A stretch of 64,000 bases of DNA from Serratia sp. Ag1 (lineage in GTDB: Bacteria > Pseudomonadota > Gammaproteobacteria > Enterobacterales > Enterobacteriaceae): the NCBI RefSeq assembly GCF_000743355.1, contig NZ_JQEI01000023.1:124001-188000 (forward strand). The letters run 5' to 3'. Numbering within the stretch: the stretch's first letter is position 1; each line of letters opens with the position of its first letter. The notes under the pieces are model-generated. The model made no database searches. It was not told the DNA's origin and was given only the letters and a program-made list of their open reading frames with translations. Below, in pieces: positions 1-9,858 of the stretch. A program made the translations under genes and the position numbers.

Positions 1-330
<330 letters not shown>

Positions 331-399
331 TGCCGGTTGGGCGTAGGGCGCGCAACCCGTTGTGCCTATGGTGTCAGCATGTTGGCACCCTACGTTGTG

Positions 400-434
400 A
401 AAAGCCCGTAACTTCGGTTACGGGCTTTTCTTTT
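400..434 (+). terminator. Rho-independent terminator after tig
   Basis: A perfect 13-bp stem (aaaagcccgtaac paired with gttacgggctttt) closes a TTCG tetraloop at 413-416 and runs into a T-rich stretch. It lies 70 bases after the tig stop codon. The rest of the 406-base gap to clpP (331-736) should hold the clpP promoter; I see no gene in it. Confidence 0.93.
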
Positions 435-736
435 GCCACGTGACTGATTAATCTCAGGTTCATTGTGGCAATATGCACTATTATTCTGTTATGAGTTGCC
501 GATGGTGGCGGAAAGCTTGCCATCGCAGCTTGGCCACACAGGGATGCCGGTGAGGATTGTTCACCGGGCTGGAAATCTGTCTGTGGCTTTCCAATTTCTG
601 CAGCATGGGCTGTTTTAATCATCACGCCGTCAGGTTGGCGTGGAGTCTGTATTGTGCTTGAACGTAGTCATGATGAGCGTTCTCAAGTAGAATCGGCAGA
701 CAATGGCGCCAAGGCAATTTCTATTAGGAGACGGTA

Positions 737-1360
737 ATGTCATACAGTGGCGAACGAGATCAATTTGCACCTAACATGGCTCTGGTGCCGATGGTGGTAG
801 AGCAGACTTCACGTGGGGAACGTTCTTACGATATTTATTCCCGCCTGCTGAAAGAGCGTATTATCTTCCTGACCGGTCAGGTAGAAGACCATATGGCTAA
901 TCTGATCGTGGCGCAGATGTTGTTCCTCGAAGCAGAAAGCCCTGAGAAAGACATTTTCCTGTACATCAACTCACCGGGTGGTGTGATCACTGCAGGGATG
1001 TCAATTTATGACACCATGCAGTTTATCAAACCGGATGTTAGCACTATCTGTATGGGCCAGGCGTGCTCAATGGGCTCGTTCCTGTTGACCGCCGGGACCA
1101 AAGGCAAGCGTTTCTGCCTGCCAAACTCCAGAGTCATGATCCACCAGCCGCTGGGTGGCTATCAAGGGCAGGCGACGGACATTGAAATCCACGCGCGCGA
1201 AATCCTCAAAGTGAAAGCCCGTATGAATGAGCTGATGGCGCAGCATACAGGCCAATCACTGGAGCAGATCGAGCGCGATACTGAACGCGACCGCTTTATG
1301 ACCGCTGAAGAATCGGTAGAATACGGCCTGGTTGACGGCATTCTTACGCACCGCAGCTAG
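737..1360 (+). CDS. clpP: ATP-dependent Clp protease proteolytic subunit ClpP
   Basis: This is the serine peptidase subunit of ClpXP and ClpAP. It forms a double heptameric barrel in the cytosol that degrades unfolded, SsrA-tagged and regulatory proteins. The 207 residues match the E. coli length. The catalytic triad is Ser111 (in GQACSMGS), His136 (MIHQPLGG) and Asp185. The 14-residue propeptide ends just before ALVPMV. The ATG is preceded by AGGAG at 726-730. Its partner clpX lies 163 bases downstream. Confidence 0.98.
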   Translation: MSYSGERDQFAPNMALVPMVVEQTSRGERSYDIYSRLLKERIIFLTGQVEDHMANLIVAQMLFLEAESPEKDIFLYINSPGGVITAGMSIYDTMQFIKPDVSTICMGQACSMGSFLLTAGTKGKRFCLPNSRVMIHQPLGGYQGQATDIEIHAREILKVKARMNELMAQHTGQSLEQIERDTERDRFMTAEESVEYGLVDGILTHRS

Positions 1361-1401
1361 AACTAGGCGGCTGAATAAGTGCAAGCTGATAGACTATAGT
1401 A

Positions 1402-1436
1402 CTTAGAGTGAGCTACGCTCGCTCTAAGCCGTTTTA
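1402..1436 (+). terminator. Hairpin with short T tail between clpP and clpX (attenuator-like)
   Basis: A 12-bp stem with one G-U pair (cttagagtgagc with gctcgctctaag) around a 3-base loop is followed by CCGTTTTA. It may end or weaken clpP transcription before clpX. The T run is short, so it could be a partial terminator. Confidence 0.5.
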
Positions 1437-1523
1437 TCGGCGTTCCCGGTATACAAAGTAACGTTTGTTTGCACTGCCGCCGTAAATTCCTGCGGGACAA
1501 AGACAAAATAAGAGGTTTGACTC

Positions 1524-2795
1524 ATGACAGATAAGCGCAAAGACGGTTCAGGAAAGTTGCTGTATTGCTCTTTCTGCGGCAAAAGCCAGCATGAAGTGCG
1601 TAAGCTGATTGCCGGGCCGTCAGTGTATATCTGCGATGAATGTGTTGATCTGTGTAACGACATTATTCGCGAAGAGATTAAAGAAGTTGCCCCGCATCGC
1701 GAGCGCAGCTCATTGCCAACGCCACACGAAATCCGCCATCACTTGGACGACTATGTGATCGGCCAGGAGCAGGCGAAAAAAGTCTTGGCGGTAGCAGTCT
1801 ATAACCACTACAAGCGCCTGCGTAATGGCGATAGCAGTAACGGTATCGAGTTGGGTAAAAGCAATATTCTGCTGATTGGCCCGACCGGTAGCGGTAAAAC
1901 CCTGCTGGCAGAAACTCTGGCGCGTTTCCTGGATGTGCCTTTCACCATGGCCGATGCAACCACGTTGACCGAAGCTGGTTATGTGGGGGAGGACGTGGAG
2001 AATATTATCCAGAAACTGTTGCAGAAATGTGACTATGACGTGCAGAAAGCCCAGCGTGGTATTGTCTACATTGATGAGATCGATAAGATTTCTCGTAAGT
2101 CAGACAACCCTTCGATTACCCGTGACGTCTCGGGTGAAGGTGTACAGCAGGCTCTGCTGAAGCTGATCGAGGGCACGATTGCAGCAGTGCCTCCGCAAGG
2201 TGGGCGTAAGCATCCGCAGCAGGAGTTTCTGCAGGTTGACACTTCCAAGATCCTGTTTATCTGTGGCGGTGCTTTTGCTGGCCTGGATAAAGTGATCGGT
2301 CAGCGGGTGAATACCGGCACCGGGATCGGCTTTGGTGCCACCGTCAAAGGTGAGGCTGAAAAAGCAACCGAAGGTGAACTGTTACTGCAGGCTGAGCCAG
2401 AGGATTTGATTAAGTTTGGTCTGATCCCGGAATTTATTGGCCGCTTACCGGTGGTGGCAACGCTGAGCGAACTGAGCGAAGACGCGTTGATCCAGATCCT
2501 GAAAGAGCCGAAAAATGCCCTGACCAAACAGTATCAGGCATTGTTCAATCTGGAAGGCGTGGAGCTGGAGTTCCGTGATGAAGCGCTGAATGCCATCGCC
2601 AAGAAAGCCATGACGCGCAAGACCGGGGCTCGTGGTCTGCGTTCCATTGTTGAAGGTGCATTGCTGGATACCATGTATGATCTGCCTTCACTGGAAAGTG
2701 TGGACAAAGTGGTGATTGATGAGTCGGTGATCTCTGGTCATTCCAAGCCGTTGTTGATTTACGGCAAGCCGGAAGCTCAGGCTTCTGGTGAATAA
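1524..2795 (+). CDS. clpX: ATP-dependent unfoldase ClpX
   Basis: ClpX is the hexameric AAA+ unfoldase that recognises substrates and feeds them into ClpP. The 423 residues match the family length. The N-terminal zinc-binding domain has Cys15, Cys18, Cys37 and Cys40. The AAA+ core has Walker A GPTGSGKT (119-126), pore loop GYVGED (from 152) and Walker [10 protein letters not shown] (about 180-188). AGAGG lies 10 bases before the ATG. A strong terminator follows the gene. Confidence 0.98.
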   Translation: MTDKRKDGSGKLLYCSFCGKSQHEVRKLIAGPSVYICDECVDLCNDIIREEIKEVAPHRERSSLPTPHEIRHHLDDYVIGQEQAKKVLAVAVYNHYKRLRNGDSSNGIELGKSNILLIGPTGSGKTLLAETLARFLDVPFTMADATTLTEAGYVGEDVENIIQKLLQKCDYDVQKAQRGIVYIDEIDKISRKSDNPSITRDVSGEGVQQALLKLIEGTIAAVPPQGGRKHPQQEFLQVDTSKILFICGGAFAGLDKVIGQRVNTGTGIGFGATVKGEAEKATEGELLLQAEPEDLIKFGLIPEFIGRLPVVATLSELSEDALIQILKEPKNALTKQYQALFNLEGVELEFRDEALNAIAKKAMTRKTGARGLRSIVEGALLDTMYDLPSLESVDKVVIDESVISGHSKPLLIYGKPEAQASGE

Positions 2796-2824
2796 TTAAC
2801 CGGAAATCCAGAAAGTTAATAGCC

Positions 2825-2855
2825 AAATGGGGGATTTTATCCCCCATTTCTTTTT
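2825..2855 (+). terminator. Rho-independent terminator after clpX
   Basis: A perfect 11-bp stem (aaatgggggat / atcccccattt) with a TTT loop at 2836-2838 is followed by CTTTTT. It separates clpX from the lon promoter. Confidence 0.93.
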
Positions 2856-2869
2856 CCATCATTCTTGCC

Positions 2870-2897
2870 GTTGAATGTAAGATATTCATCCCCATAT
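2870..2897 (+). promoter_or_regulatory. Heat-shock (sigma-32) promoter of lon
   Basis: GTTGAATG at 2870-2877 and CCCCATAT at 2890-2897 are separated by 12 bases. This matches the arrangement and wording of the known E. coli lon sigma-32 promoter. The leader down to the start codon also keeps the E. coli sequence around the ribosome-binding site. Confidence 0.8.
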
Positions 2898-2988
2898 ACT
2901 CATAATCCAGATTTTGTGAAACGTTTGATGCTGGCGTCTCATGAGATTCCCCCTCAACCTGGCGGAAATTAAACTAAGAGAGAGCTCT

Positions 2989-5343
2989 ATGAACCCTGAG
3001 CGTTCCGAACGCATTGAAATCCCCGTTCTGCCATTGCGCGACGTGGTGGTTTATCCGCACATGGTGATCCCGTTATTTGTTGGCCGGGAAAAATCGATTC
3101 GGTGCCTCGAAGCCGCAATGGATCACGATAAAAAGATCATGCTGGTGGCACAGAAAGAGGCCTCAACGGATGAACCTGGCATTAACGATTTATTTTCTGT
3201 CGGTACCGTCGCGTCGATTTTGCAGATGCTGAAACTGCCTGACGGCACAGTGAAAGTGCTGGTCGAAGGCCTGCAGCGCGCGCGCATCACCACGCTTTCC
3301 GACAGCGGTGAGCACTTTGCCGCCAAGGCAGAATACCTTGAGTCACCTGCGATCGATGAGCGTGAACAAGAAGTTTTGGTGCGTACTGCGATCAATCAGT
3401 TTGAAGGTTACATCAAGCTGAATAAAAAAATTCCACCGGAGGTGCTGACGTCATTAAACAGCATCGACGACGCTGCACGCCTGGCGGATACCATTGCTGC
3501 ACATATGCCGCTGAAGCTCAGCGACAAGCAGTCGGTGCTGGAGATGTTCGACATTACTGAACGTCTTGAGTATCTGATGGCGATGATGGAGTCGGAAATC
3601 GATCTGCTGCAGGTTGAGAAGCGTATCCGTAACCGCGTCAAGAAACAGATGGAAAAAAGCCAGCGCGAATACTATCTGAATGAGCAGATGAAGGCCATTC
3701 AGAAAGAATTGGGCGAAATGGATGATACGCCAGACGAGCATGAAGCGCTGAGGCGTAAGATCGAAGCGGCAAAAATGCCGAAAGAAGCGCGTGAGAAGAC
3801 CGAAGCAGAACTGCAGAAGCTGAAAATGATGTCGCCGATGTCAGCGGAAGCGACCGTGGTGCGCGGCTATATCGACTGGATGCTGCAGGTGCCGTGGAAC
3901 GCGCGTAGCAAGGTGAAAAAAGACCTGGTCAAGGCGCAGGAAGTGCTCGATACCGATCACTATGGCCTGGAGCGTGTCAAAGATCGCATTCTTGAGTATC
4001 TCGCAGTACAGAGCCGTGTCAGCAAAATCAAGGGCCCGATTCTGTGCCTGGTGGGGCCTCCGGGTGTGGGTAAAACCTCGCTGGGGCAGTCGATTGCCCG
4101 TGCCACTGGCCGCCAGTACGTGCGTATGGCCTTGGGTGGTGTGCGTGACGAAGCCGAAATCCGCGGCCACCGCCGGACTTACATCGGCTCTATGCCGGGT
4201 AAGCTTATTCAGAAAATGGCCAAGGTTGGGGTGAAAAACCCGCTGTTCCTGCTGGATGAGATCGACAAAATGTCATCCGATATGCGCGGCGATCCGGCGT
4301 CGGCACTGCTGGAAGTGCTGGATCCGGAACAGAACGTGGCGTTTAACGATCACTATCTGGAAGTGGATTACGATCTGTCTGACGTGATGTTCGTTGCGAC
4401 CTCGAACTCGATGAACATCCCGGCACCGTTGCTGGATCGTATGGAAGTGATCCGTCTTTCCGGTTACACCGAAGATGAAAAACTGAACATCGCCAAACAG
4501 CACCTGTTGCCGAAGCAAATTGAGCGTAATGCGCTGAAAAAAGGCGAGTTGAAGGTGGAAGACAGCGCCATCATCGGCATTATCCGTTATTACACCCGCG
4601 AAGCCGGGGTGCGTAGCCTGGAGCGTGAAATCTCCAAGTTGTGCCGTAAAGCGGTGAAATCGTTGCTGATGGATAAAACGCTCAAGCACATTGAGATCAA
4701 TGGCGATAATCTGAAAGATTATCTGGGTGTTCAACGTGTCGACTACGGGCGTGCTGATACCGAAAACCGCGTTGGTCAGGTTACCGGGCTGGCGTGGACG
4801 GAAGTGGGCGGCGATCTGCTGACCATCGAAACCGCCTGTGTGCCGGGCAAAGGCAAGCTGACTTACACCGGCTCTTTAGGTGAAGTGATGCAGGAGTCAA
4901 TCCAGGCTGCATTAACCGTAGTGCGCGCACGTGCCGAGAAACTGGGCATTAATGCGGATTTCTACGAAAAACGCGACATCCATGTGCACGTTCCGGAAGG
5001 GGCTACGCCGAAAGATGGCCCAAGCGCGGGCATTGCGATGTGTACAGCCCTGGTTTCCTGTCTGACGGGTAACCCGGTACGTGCTGATGTGGCAATGACC
5101 GGTGAGATCACACTGCGTGGGCAGGTATTGCCGATTGGTGGCCTGAAAGAGAAGCTGCTGGCGGCACACCGTGGCGGGATCAAAACCGTGCTGATTCCTT
5201 ACGAGAATAAGCGCGATCTGGAAGAGATTCCGGACAACGTCATCGCCGATCTGGAAATTCATCCGGTGCAGAAGATTGATGAAGTTTTGGACATCGCATT
5301 GCAGAATCCGGCCTTCGGTGCGCAGCCTGTCGCAGTAAAATAG
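2989..5343 (+). CDS. lon: ATP-dependent protease La (Lon)
   Basis: Lon is the homohexameric cytosolic AAA+ serine protease that removes misfolded proteins and regulators such as SulA and RcsA. The start at 2989 ([12 protein letters not shown]) gives 784 residues, the E. coli length; an ATG 48 bases upstream lacks a good ribosome-binding site, while AAGAGAGAG precedes the chosen one. An N-terminal substrate domain is followed by the AAA+ domain with Walker A GPPGVGKT from residue 356. The protease domain has catalytic Ser679 (PSAG, codon at 5023) and Lys722 (codon at 5152). Confidence 0.98.
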   Translation: MNPERSERIEIPVLPLRDVVVYPHMVIPLFVGREKSIRCLEAAMDHDKKIMLVAQKEASTDEPGINDLFSVGTVASILQMLKLPDGTVKVLVEGLQRARITTLSDSGEHFAAKAEYLESPAIDEREQEVLVRTAINQFEGYIKLNKKIPPEVLTSLNSIDDAARLADTIAAHMPLKLSDKQSVLEMFDITERLEYLMAMMESEIDLLQVEKRIRNRVKKQMEKSQREYYLNEQMKAIQKELGEMDDTPDEHEALRRKIEAAKMPKEAREKTEAELQKLKMMSPMSAEATVVRGYIDWMLQVPWNARSKVKKDLVKAQEVLDTDHYGLERVKDRILEYLAVQSRVSKIKGPILCLVGPPGVGKTSLGQSIARATGRQYVRMALGGVRDEAEIRGHRRTYIGSMPGKLIQKMAKVGVKNPLFLLDEIDKMSSDMRGDPASALLEVLDPEQNVAFNDHYLEVDYDLSDVMFVATSNSMNIPAPLLDRMEVIRLSGYTEDEKLNIAKQHLLPKQIERNALKKGELKVEDSAIIGIIRYYTREAGVRSLEREISKLCRKAVKSLLMDKTLKHIEINGDNLKDYLGVQRVDYGRADTENRVGQVTGLAWTEVGGDLLTIETACVPGKGKLTYTGSLGEVMQESIQAALTVVRARAEKLGINADFYEKRDIHVHVPEGATPKDGPSAGIAMCTALVSCLTGNPVRADVAMTGEITLRGQVLPIGGLKEKLLAAHRGGIKTVLIPYENKRDLEEIPDNVIADLEIHPVQKIDEVLDIALQNPAFGAQPVAVK

Positions 5344-5374
5344 TGATGGATCGCAAAAACCACCGATAAAACTT

Positions 5375-5412
5375 ATGCTGGCAAGCCATTTCGGACTTGC
5401 CAGCATTTTTTT
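5375..5412 (+). terminator. Rho-independent terminator after lon
   Basis: An 11-bp perfect stem (atgctggcaag / cttgccagcat) with a 10-base loop is followed by about seven T residues, 32 bases after the lon stop. Confidence 0.93.
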
Positions 5413-5558
5413 GTGCCGCTAAGTTAGATCCCTGTCGTGCCACGTTTGGCCGCTGTTTGGTGGCTTGCCAAGGTTCGACAGGATTGATATAACAGCTGCG
5501 CTGTCGCAGCCGTAGGGATTTTCCGGTGCGACGTTTGAATTCTAGAGGGGATGATAGA

Positions 5559-5831
5559 GTGAATAAGTCACAACTGATCGACAAAATTGCCGCAGGCGCT
5601 GATATTTCTAAAGCGGCAGCAGGACGTGCTTTAGATGCAATTATTGCATCCGTTACCGAGTCCTTGAAAGAAGGGGACGATGTAGCTCTGGTTGGTTTCG
5701 GTTCTTTCACCGTGCGTGAGCGTTCTGCTCGTACTGGCCGTAACCCACAAACCGGCAAAGAAATCAAAATTGCGGCAGCCAAGGTTCCGGCTTTCCGTGC
5801 AGGGAAAGCGTTGAAAGACGCAGTAAACTGA
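5559..5831 (+). CDS. hupB: DNA-binding protein HU-beta
   Basis: HU-beta is a small histone-like protein that bends DNA and helps organise the nucleoid, as a homodimer or with HU-alpha. The start is a GTG at 5559 preceded by AGAGGGG (5544-5550). It gives the 90-residue protein [19 protein letters not shown]...KALKDAVN, the exact family length. An in-frame upstream extension has no family counterpart. The beta-arm motif [10 protein letters not shown] is present. Its position between lon and ppiD is standard. Confidence 0.97.
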   Translation: MNKSQLIDKIAAGADISKAAAGRALDAIIASVTESLKEGDDVALVGFGSFTVRERSARTGRNPQTGKEIKIAAAKVPAFRAGKALKDAVN

Positions 5832-5894
5832 TTACCGCGTCTAAACCAATAGAAACAATCACCTGACGCAGCGATGCTGGTGAGGTAAGATACA

Positions 5895-5926
5895 AGGCGC
5901 ATCAGATTGGTGCGCTTTTTTATTTT
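5895..5926 (+). terminator. Probable terminator after hupB
   Basis: A short stem (gcgca at 5897-5901 with tgcgc at 5911-5915) is followed by six T residues and an AT-rich run. The stem is weak but the T tract is good. Confidence 0.6.
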
Positions 5927-5990
5927 TGTCGCAGGGAACGCGCCTGCACAAGGGTTTTTAATCCACATCACAGCGGAGTGTTGTCACACT

Positions 5991-7871
5991 ATGATGGACA
6001 ATTTACGCGCGGCTGCTAACAACATCGTGCTAAAAATCATCCTGGGCCTGATCATTTTGTCATTTGTTCTGACAGGTGTGGGCGGCTACCTGACCGGTGG
6101 TTCCGGCGATTATGCGGCGAAAGTTAATGGGCAGGTCATTGAGCGTGCTCAATTGGAACAGGCTTTCCAGAGCGAGCGCAGTCGTATGCAGCAGCAATTG
6201 GGCGACCAGTTTTCTGCACTGGCAGGTAACGAAGGTTACATGCAGCAGATGCGCCAACAGGTTTTGTCACAGCTGATTGACAACACGCTGCTCGATCAGT
6301 ACGCCAAAAAGCTAGGCCTGAACGCGAGTGACGAGCAGGTGAAGGATGCTATCCGTAAGGCACCTTACTTTCAGACCGATGGCCAGTTTGATAACGCCAA
6401 ATATCTCGATCTGATTAACCGCATGGGATACAGCGCCGATAACTATGCGCAATCTCTGCGCCAGCAACTGATCAACCAGCAAATGCTTCAGGGGTTTGGT
6501 GGCTCCGGTTTTGTGCTGCCTTCCGAGTCCCAAGCCATGTCGGCCCTGATGTTACAGGAGCGTGACGTCCGTTTGGCGACTATCGAACTGAAAGCGCTGC
6601 AGGCTAAGCAGACGGTGACAGACGAAGAACTGAAAGCTTATTACGAACAAAACCAGAACAGCTTTATCTCGCCAGAGAAAGTGAAAGTGAGCTTTATCGC
6701 GTTGGATGCTGCGGCATTGCAGGATAAGGTCACCGTCAACGAAGCAGAGATCGCTGCCTATTACGATCAGCATCAGAGCAGTTACGGCCAGCCTGAGCGC
6801 AGAAATTACAGCGTGATCCAGCTGAAAACCGAAGCGGATGCCAAGGCTGTTCTGGATGAGCTGCAAAAAGGCGCTGACTTTGCCACGCTGGCGAAAGAGA
6901 AGTCTACCGACATTATCTCACGCCGTGACGGTGGTGATCTGGGCTGGCTGGAGCCAGAAACTACCGCTGAGGAACTGAAACAGGCCAATCTGACCGAAAA
7001 AGGCCAATTGTCTGGTGTGGTGAAATCTTCAGTGGGGTACCTGATTGTCCGCCTTAATGACATCAAACCGGCGGTAGTGAAGCCATTAAGTGAAGTGCAT
7101 GATGCCATCACTAAACAGGTGAAGCAGGAAAAAGCGGTTGATGCCTACTATGCATTGCAGCAGAAGGTGAGCGAAGCCGCGACCAGCGATAATGAATCAC
7201 TGGCCTCTGCGGAAGAAGCTGCTGGCGTTAAAGCAGCGCAAACCGACTGGTTTACTCGTGACAATGTTCCGGCAGCTTTGAATTTCAAACCGGTTGTGCA
7301 GTCAATCTTTGACGGTTCACTGATCGGCGAGAACGGAGCGGGCAGTAACTCTGATGTGATCACCGTCGATGGCGACCGCGCGTTTGTTATCCGCGTCACC
7401 GCCCATCAACCGGAAGGTATTGAGCCGTTTGACAAGGTGAAAGATCGCGTCACCGAGATGGTGAAACGCAACAAGGCGTTGCAGGAAGCGAAACTGCAGG
7501 GTGAGAAGCTGTTGGTTGAGCTGAAGCAGGGCAAAGGCGAAGAAGCGATGAAAGCGGCTGGCCTGAGTTTTGGCAGCGTGCAGAAAATGACGCGGAATTC
7601 GGAAGAGCGCCAACTGGTAGAAACCGTATTCTCACTGCCTCATCCGCAGGATGGTAAACCTGTTTACGGCATGTCACAGGATCGTCAGGACAACGTAGTA
7701 CTGATCGCGTTGGATACTGTGCGGCCTGGCACGTTGTCTGCGGATGAAATGAAAGACTTCGTCAGCAAAATGCAAGAAAGCACGGTCAATATTGCTCTGG
7801 ATTCCCTGCTGTCAAACCTGCGTAAAGAAGCCAAAATCACCATGGGTGCGGCAGAGCAACAACCTCAGTAA
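5991..7871 (+). CDS. ppiD: Periplasmic folding chaperone PpiD (SurA/parvulin-like)
   Basis: PpiD is an inner-membrane-anchored periplasmic chaperone near the SecYEG exit that helps newly exported proteins fold. The start at 5991 (MMDNLRAAANN) gives 626 residues, close to the E. coli 623. A longer upstream frame has no family counterpart. One membrane segment follows at about residues 14-36 (VLKIILGLIILSFVLTGV), then an N-terminal SurA_N-type region. A parvulin-like domain lies near 265-360 (ADFATLAKEKSTDIISRRDGG), then a C-terminal domain. The parvulin domain of this family is usually catalytically weak. Confidence 0.97.
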   Translation: MMDNLRAAANNIVLKIILGLIILSFVLTGVGGYLTGGSGDYAAKVNGQVIERAQLEQAFQSERSRMQQQLGDQFSALAGNEGYMQQMRQQVLSQLIDNTLLDQYAKKLGLNASDEQVKDAIRKAPYFQTDGQFDNAKYLDLINRMGYSADNYAQSLRQQLINQQMLQGFGGSGFVLPSESQAMSALMLQERDVRLATIELKALQAKQTVTDEELKAYYEQNQNSFISPEKVKVSFIALDAAALQDKVTVNEAEIAAYYDQHQSSYGQPERRNYSVIQLKTEADAKAVLDELQKGADFATLAKEKSTDIISRRDGGDLGWLEPETTAEELKQANLTEKGQLSGVVKSSVGYLIVRLNDIKPAVVKPLSEVHDAITKQVKQEKAVDAYYALQQKVSEAATSDNESLASAEEAAGVKAAQTDWFTRDNVPAALNFKPVVQSIFDGSLIGENGAGSNSDVITVDGDRAFVIRVTAHQPEGIEPFDKVKDRVTEMVKRNKALQEAKLQGEKLLVELKQGKGEEAMKAAGLSFGSVQKMTRNSEERQLVETVFSLPHPQDGKPVYGMSQDRQDNVVLIALDTVRPGTLSADEMKDFVSKMQESTVNIALDSLLSNLRKEAKITMGAAEQQPQ

Positions 7872-7906
7872 ACGCCGCATTTCTCTGCAACAGAATGTAA
7901 TTCCCC

Positions 7907-7928
7907 AAGGCCGCTTTCGCGGCCTTTT
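7907..7928 (+). terminator. Rho-independent terminator after ppiD
   Basis: An 8-bp GC-rich perfect stem (aaggccgc / gcggcctt) with loop TTTC at 7915-7918 runs into TTTT. Confidence 0.9.
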
Positions 7929-7997
7929 CCACATTTAACATCTGCCATTTGCTGAATATTTGCCGCTACGGCAAGGTAGCTTCGCTGTTAAACATAA

Positions 7998-8399
<402 letters not shown>

Positions 8400-8407
8400 T
8401 CCCGATC

Positions 8408-8444
8408 GCGGCTGCGTGGCAAAGTGCGCAGGCAGCCGCTTTCC
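8408..8444 (+). terminator. Hairpin after ybaV, terminator-like
   Basis: An 8-bp perfect stem (gcggctgc at 8408-8415 with gcagccgc at 8432-8439) with a 16-base loop is followed only by TTTCCT. This makes it a weak candidate terminator between ybaV and fadM. Confidence 0.4.
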
Positions 8445-8564
8445 TCTGCTACATTCTTCAGGTCATACCAGTTTCATCACAGATGAAGGGCGCATTCGAA
8501 CCGTTCAAGGTTGATACGCCCGTTTTAACCCATGATGACCAGAAGCAGGAGCGAGCGTTTCACT

Positions 8565-8978
8565 ATGTATACCCATATTAAAGTTCGTGGTTACCATCTT
8601 GATGTTTATCAACACGTTAATAATGCTCGCTATCTGGAGTTTCTGGAAGAGGCCCGTTGGGAGTGGTTAGAGAATCTGGATGCGTTTCACTGGATGACAC
8701 AAAACAACATCGCTTTCATTGTGGTGAACATCAATATCAATTACCGCAGGCCAGCGGTATTGGGTGACAAACTGCGCATTGACAGCCAAATGCAGCAACT
8801 AAACGGCAAAAGTGGGGTATTGAGCCAGCAGGTGACGTTGGAGCCTGAAGGGACTCCGGTAGCGGATGCGACACTGACGTTTGTCTGTGTTGATCTAAAA
8901 ACCCAAAAGGCGTTGCCGATCGAAGGGGAACTGCGTGAGCATCTGATGGCGTTGCAGCAAAAAGACATGCAGCCGTAA
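8565..8978 (+). CDS. fadM: Long-chain acyl-CoA thioesterase FadM (YbaW)
   Basis: FadM is a hot-dog-fold thioesterase that hydrolyses long-chain acyl-CoA esters resistant to beta-oxidation. The start at 8565 (MYTHIKVRGYHLDVYQHVNNARY) gives 137 residues, near the family length of about 132. A start 33 bases upstream would add residues absent from relatives. The signature HLDVYQHVNNARYLEFLEEARW contains the catalytic Asp and the 4-hydroxybenzoyl-CoA thioesterase-type motif. The gene lies between ybaV and queC, as in E. coli. No FadR site was looked for in detail. Confidence 0.95.
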   Translation: MYTHIKVRGYHLDVYQHVNNARYLEFLEEARWEWLENLDAFHWMTQNNIAFIVVNININYRRPAVLGDKLRIDSQMQQLNGKSGVLSQQVTLEPEGTPVADATLTFVCVDLKTQKALPIEGELREHLMALQQKDMQP

Positions 8979-9017
8979 TTTGTATGGGCAGCAAACCTGC
9001 TGCCCACAAGCCCGCCT

Positions 9018-9716
9018 TTAAGCCAGCCCGGCTTTTTGTTTCAGGCTAGCCATGACGCCGGTTTTATCCTGCAGGTATTGCTGCAAACCGTTGGCCCGCA
9101 GATGACAAGCCGCGCATTTACCACAACCGTCGCCTGGCACACCGTTATAGCAGGTTAGCGTACCCTGGCGTACAAGTTCCAACTGCTGGTAATAGTCGGC
9201 TAACGCCCAGGTTTCTGCCTTGTTGAGCCACATTAATGGTGTCTCAAAACGGATATCGCGTGCGATGCCTAAAGTGACCGCTTTATTCAAAGCCTTAACG
9301 AATTCGTCACGGCAGTCTGGATAACCAGAGAAATCGGTCTCACACACCCCGGTGATTACGGCTTCGGCTTCGACCTGATAGGCATAGATCGCAGCCAGAG
9401 TCAGGAACAGGATGTTACGCCCGGGTACAAAGGTGCTGGGCAGGGCGTTTTCCTGGGCCGTGTCGAAGGCAGGCACCGGAATGTTATCGCGAGTCAGGCT
9501 GCTGATCGCCAACTCATTGAGCAATCCGACATCCAGCACTTTATGCGCTTTGGCCCCCAATCTCTGGGCCAAGTCTTTGGCGATGTCGATTTCAGCGCGG
9601 TGGCGTTGGCCGTAATCGAATGTAATGCAGTGAACTTCATCGTACTGTTGCAATGCCTGAATTAAGCAGGTCGTGGAGTCTTGTCCACCGCTAAAAACGA
9701 CGACTGCGCGTTTCAT
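9018..9716 (-). CDS. queC: 7-cyano-7-deazaguanine (preQ0) synthase QueC
   Basis: QueC converts 7-carboxy-7-deazaguanine to preQ0 using ATP and ammonia, in queuosine biosynthesis for tRNA wobble modification. The start at 9716 ([17 protein letters not shown]) gives 232 residues; the P-loop-like PP motif SGGQDS sits at the N-terminus, as the family requires. A C-terminal zinc site is formed by Cys residues in [20 protein letters not shown] 24-residue upstream extension lacks homology and was excluded. It is transcribed opposite to fadM. Confidence 0.97.
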   Translation of the reverse strand: MKRAVVVFSGGQDSTTCLIQALQQYDEVHCITFDYGQRHRAEIDIAKDLAQRLGAKAHKVLDVGLLNELAISSLTRDNIPVPAFDTAQENALPSTFVPGRNILFLTLAAIYAYQVEAEAVITGVCETDFSGYPDCRDEFVKALNKAVTLGIARDIRFETPLMWLNKAETWALADYYQQLELVRQGTLTCYNGVPGDGCGKCAACHLRANGLQQYLQDKTGVMASLKQKAGLA

Positions 9717-9858
9717 AGAATCAACCTTTTGTCGAAGAGCCATTCCCGATGCACATTCGGGCGGCTGGTTTATCCTCGCTGTGGTCAATTTTCACAGCAA
9801 GGGAATGTAGTTGCGGTACTCATGGTAGCAGAACGGTGTCTGCGGCCCTAGCGTGGGG

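Noticed and set aside
374-625. 83-codon frame on minus strand between tig and clpP
   Set aside because: It crosses the tig terminator and has poor coding character.
600-700. Sigma-32 promoter for clpP
   Set aside because: CTTGAA is present at about 658 but no CCCCAT-type -10 follows at the right distance.
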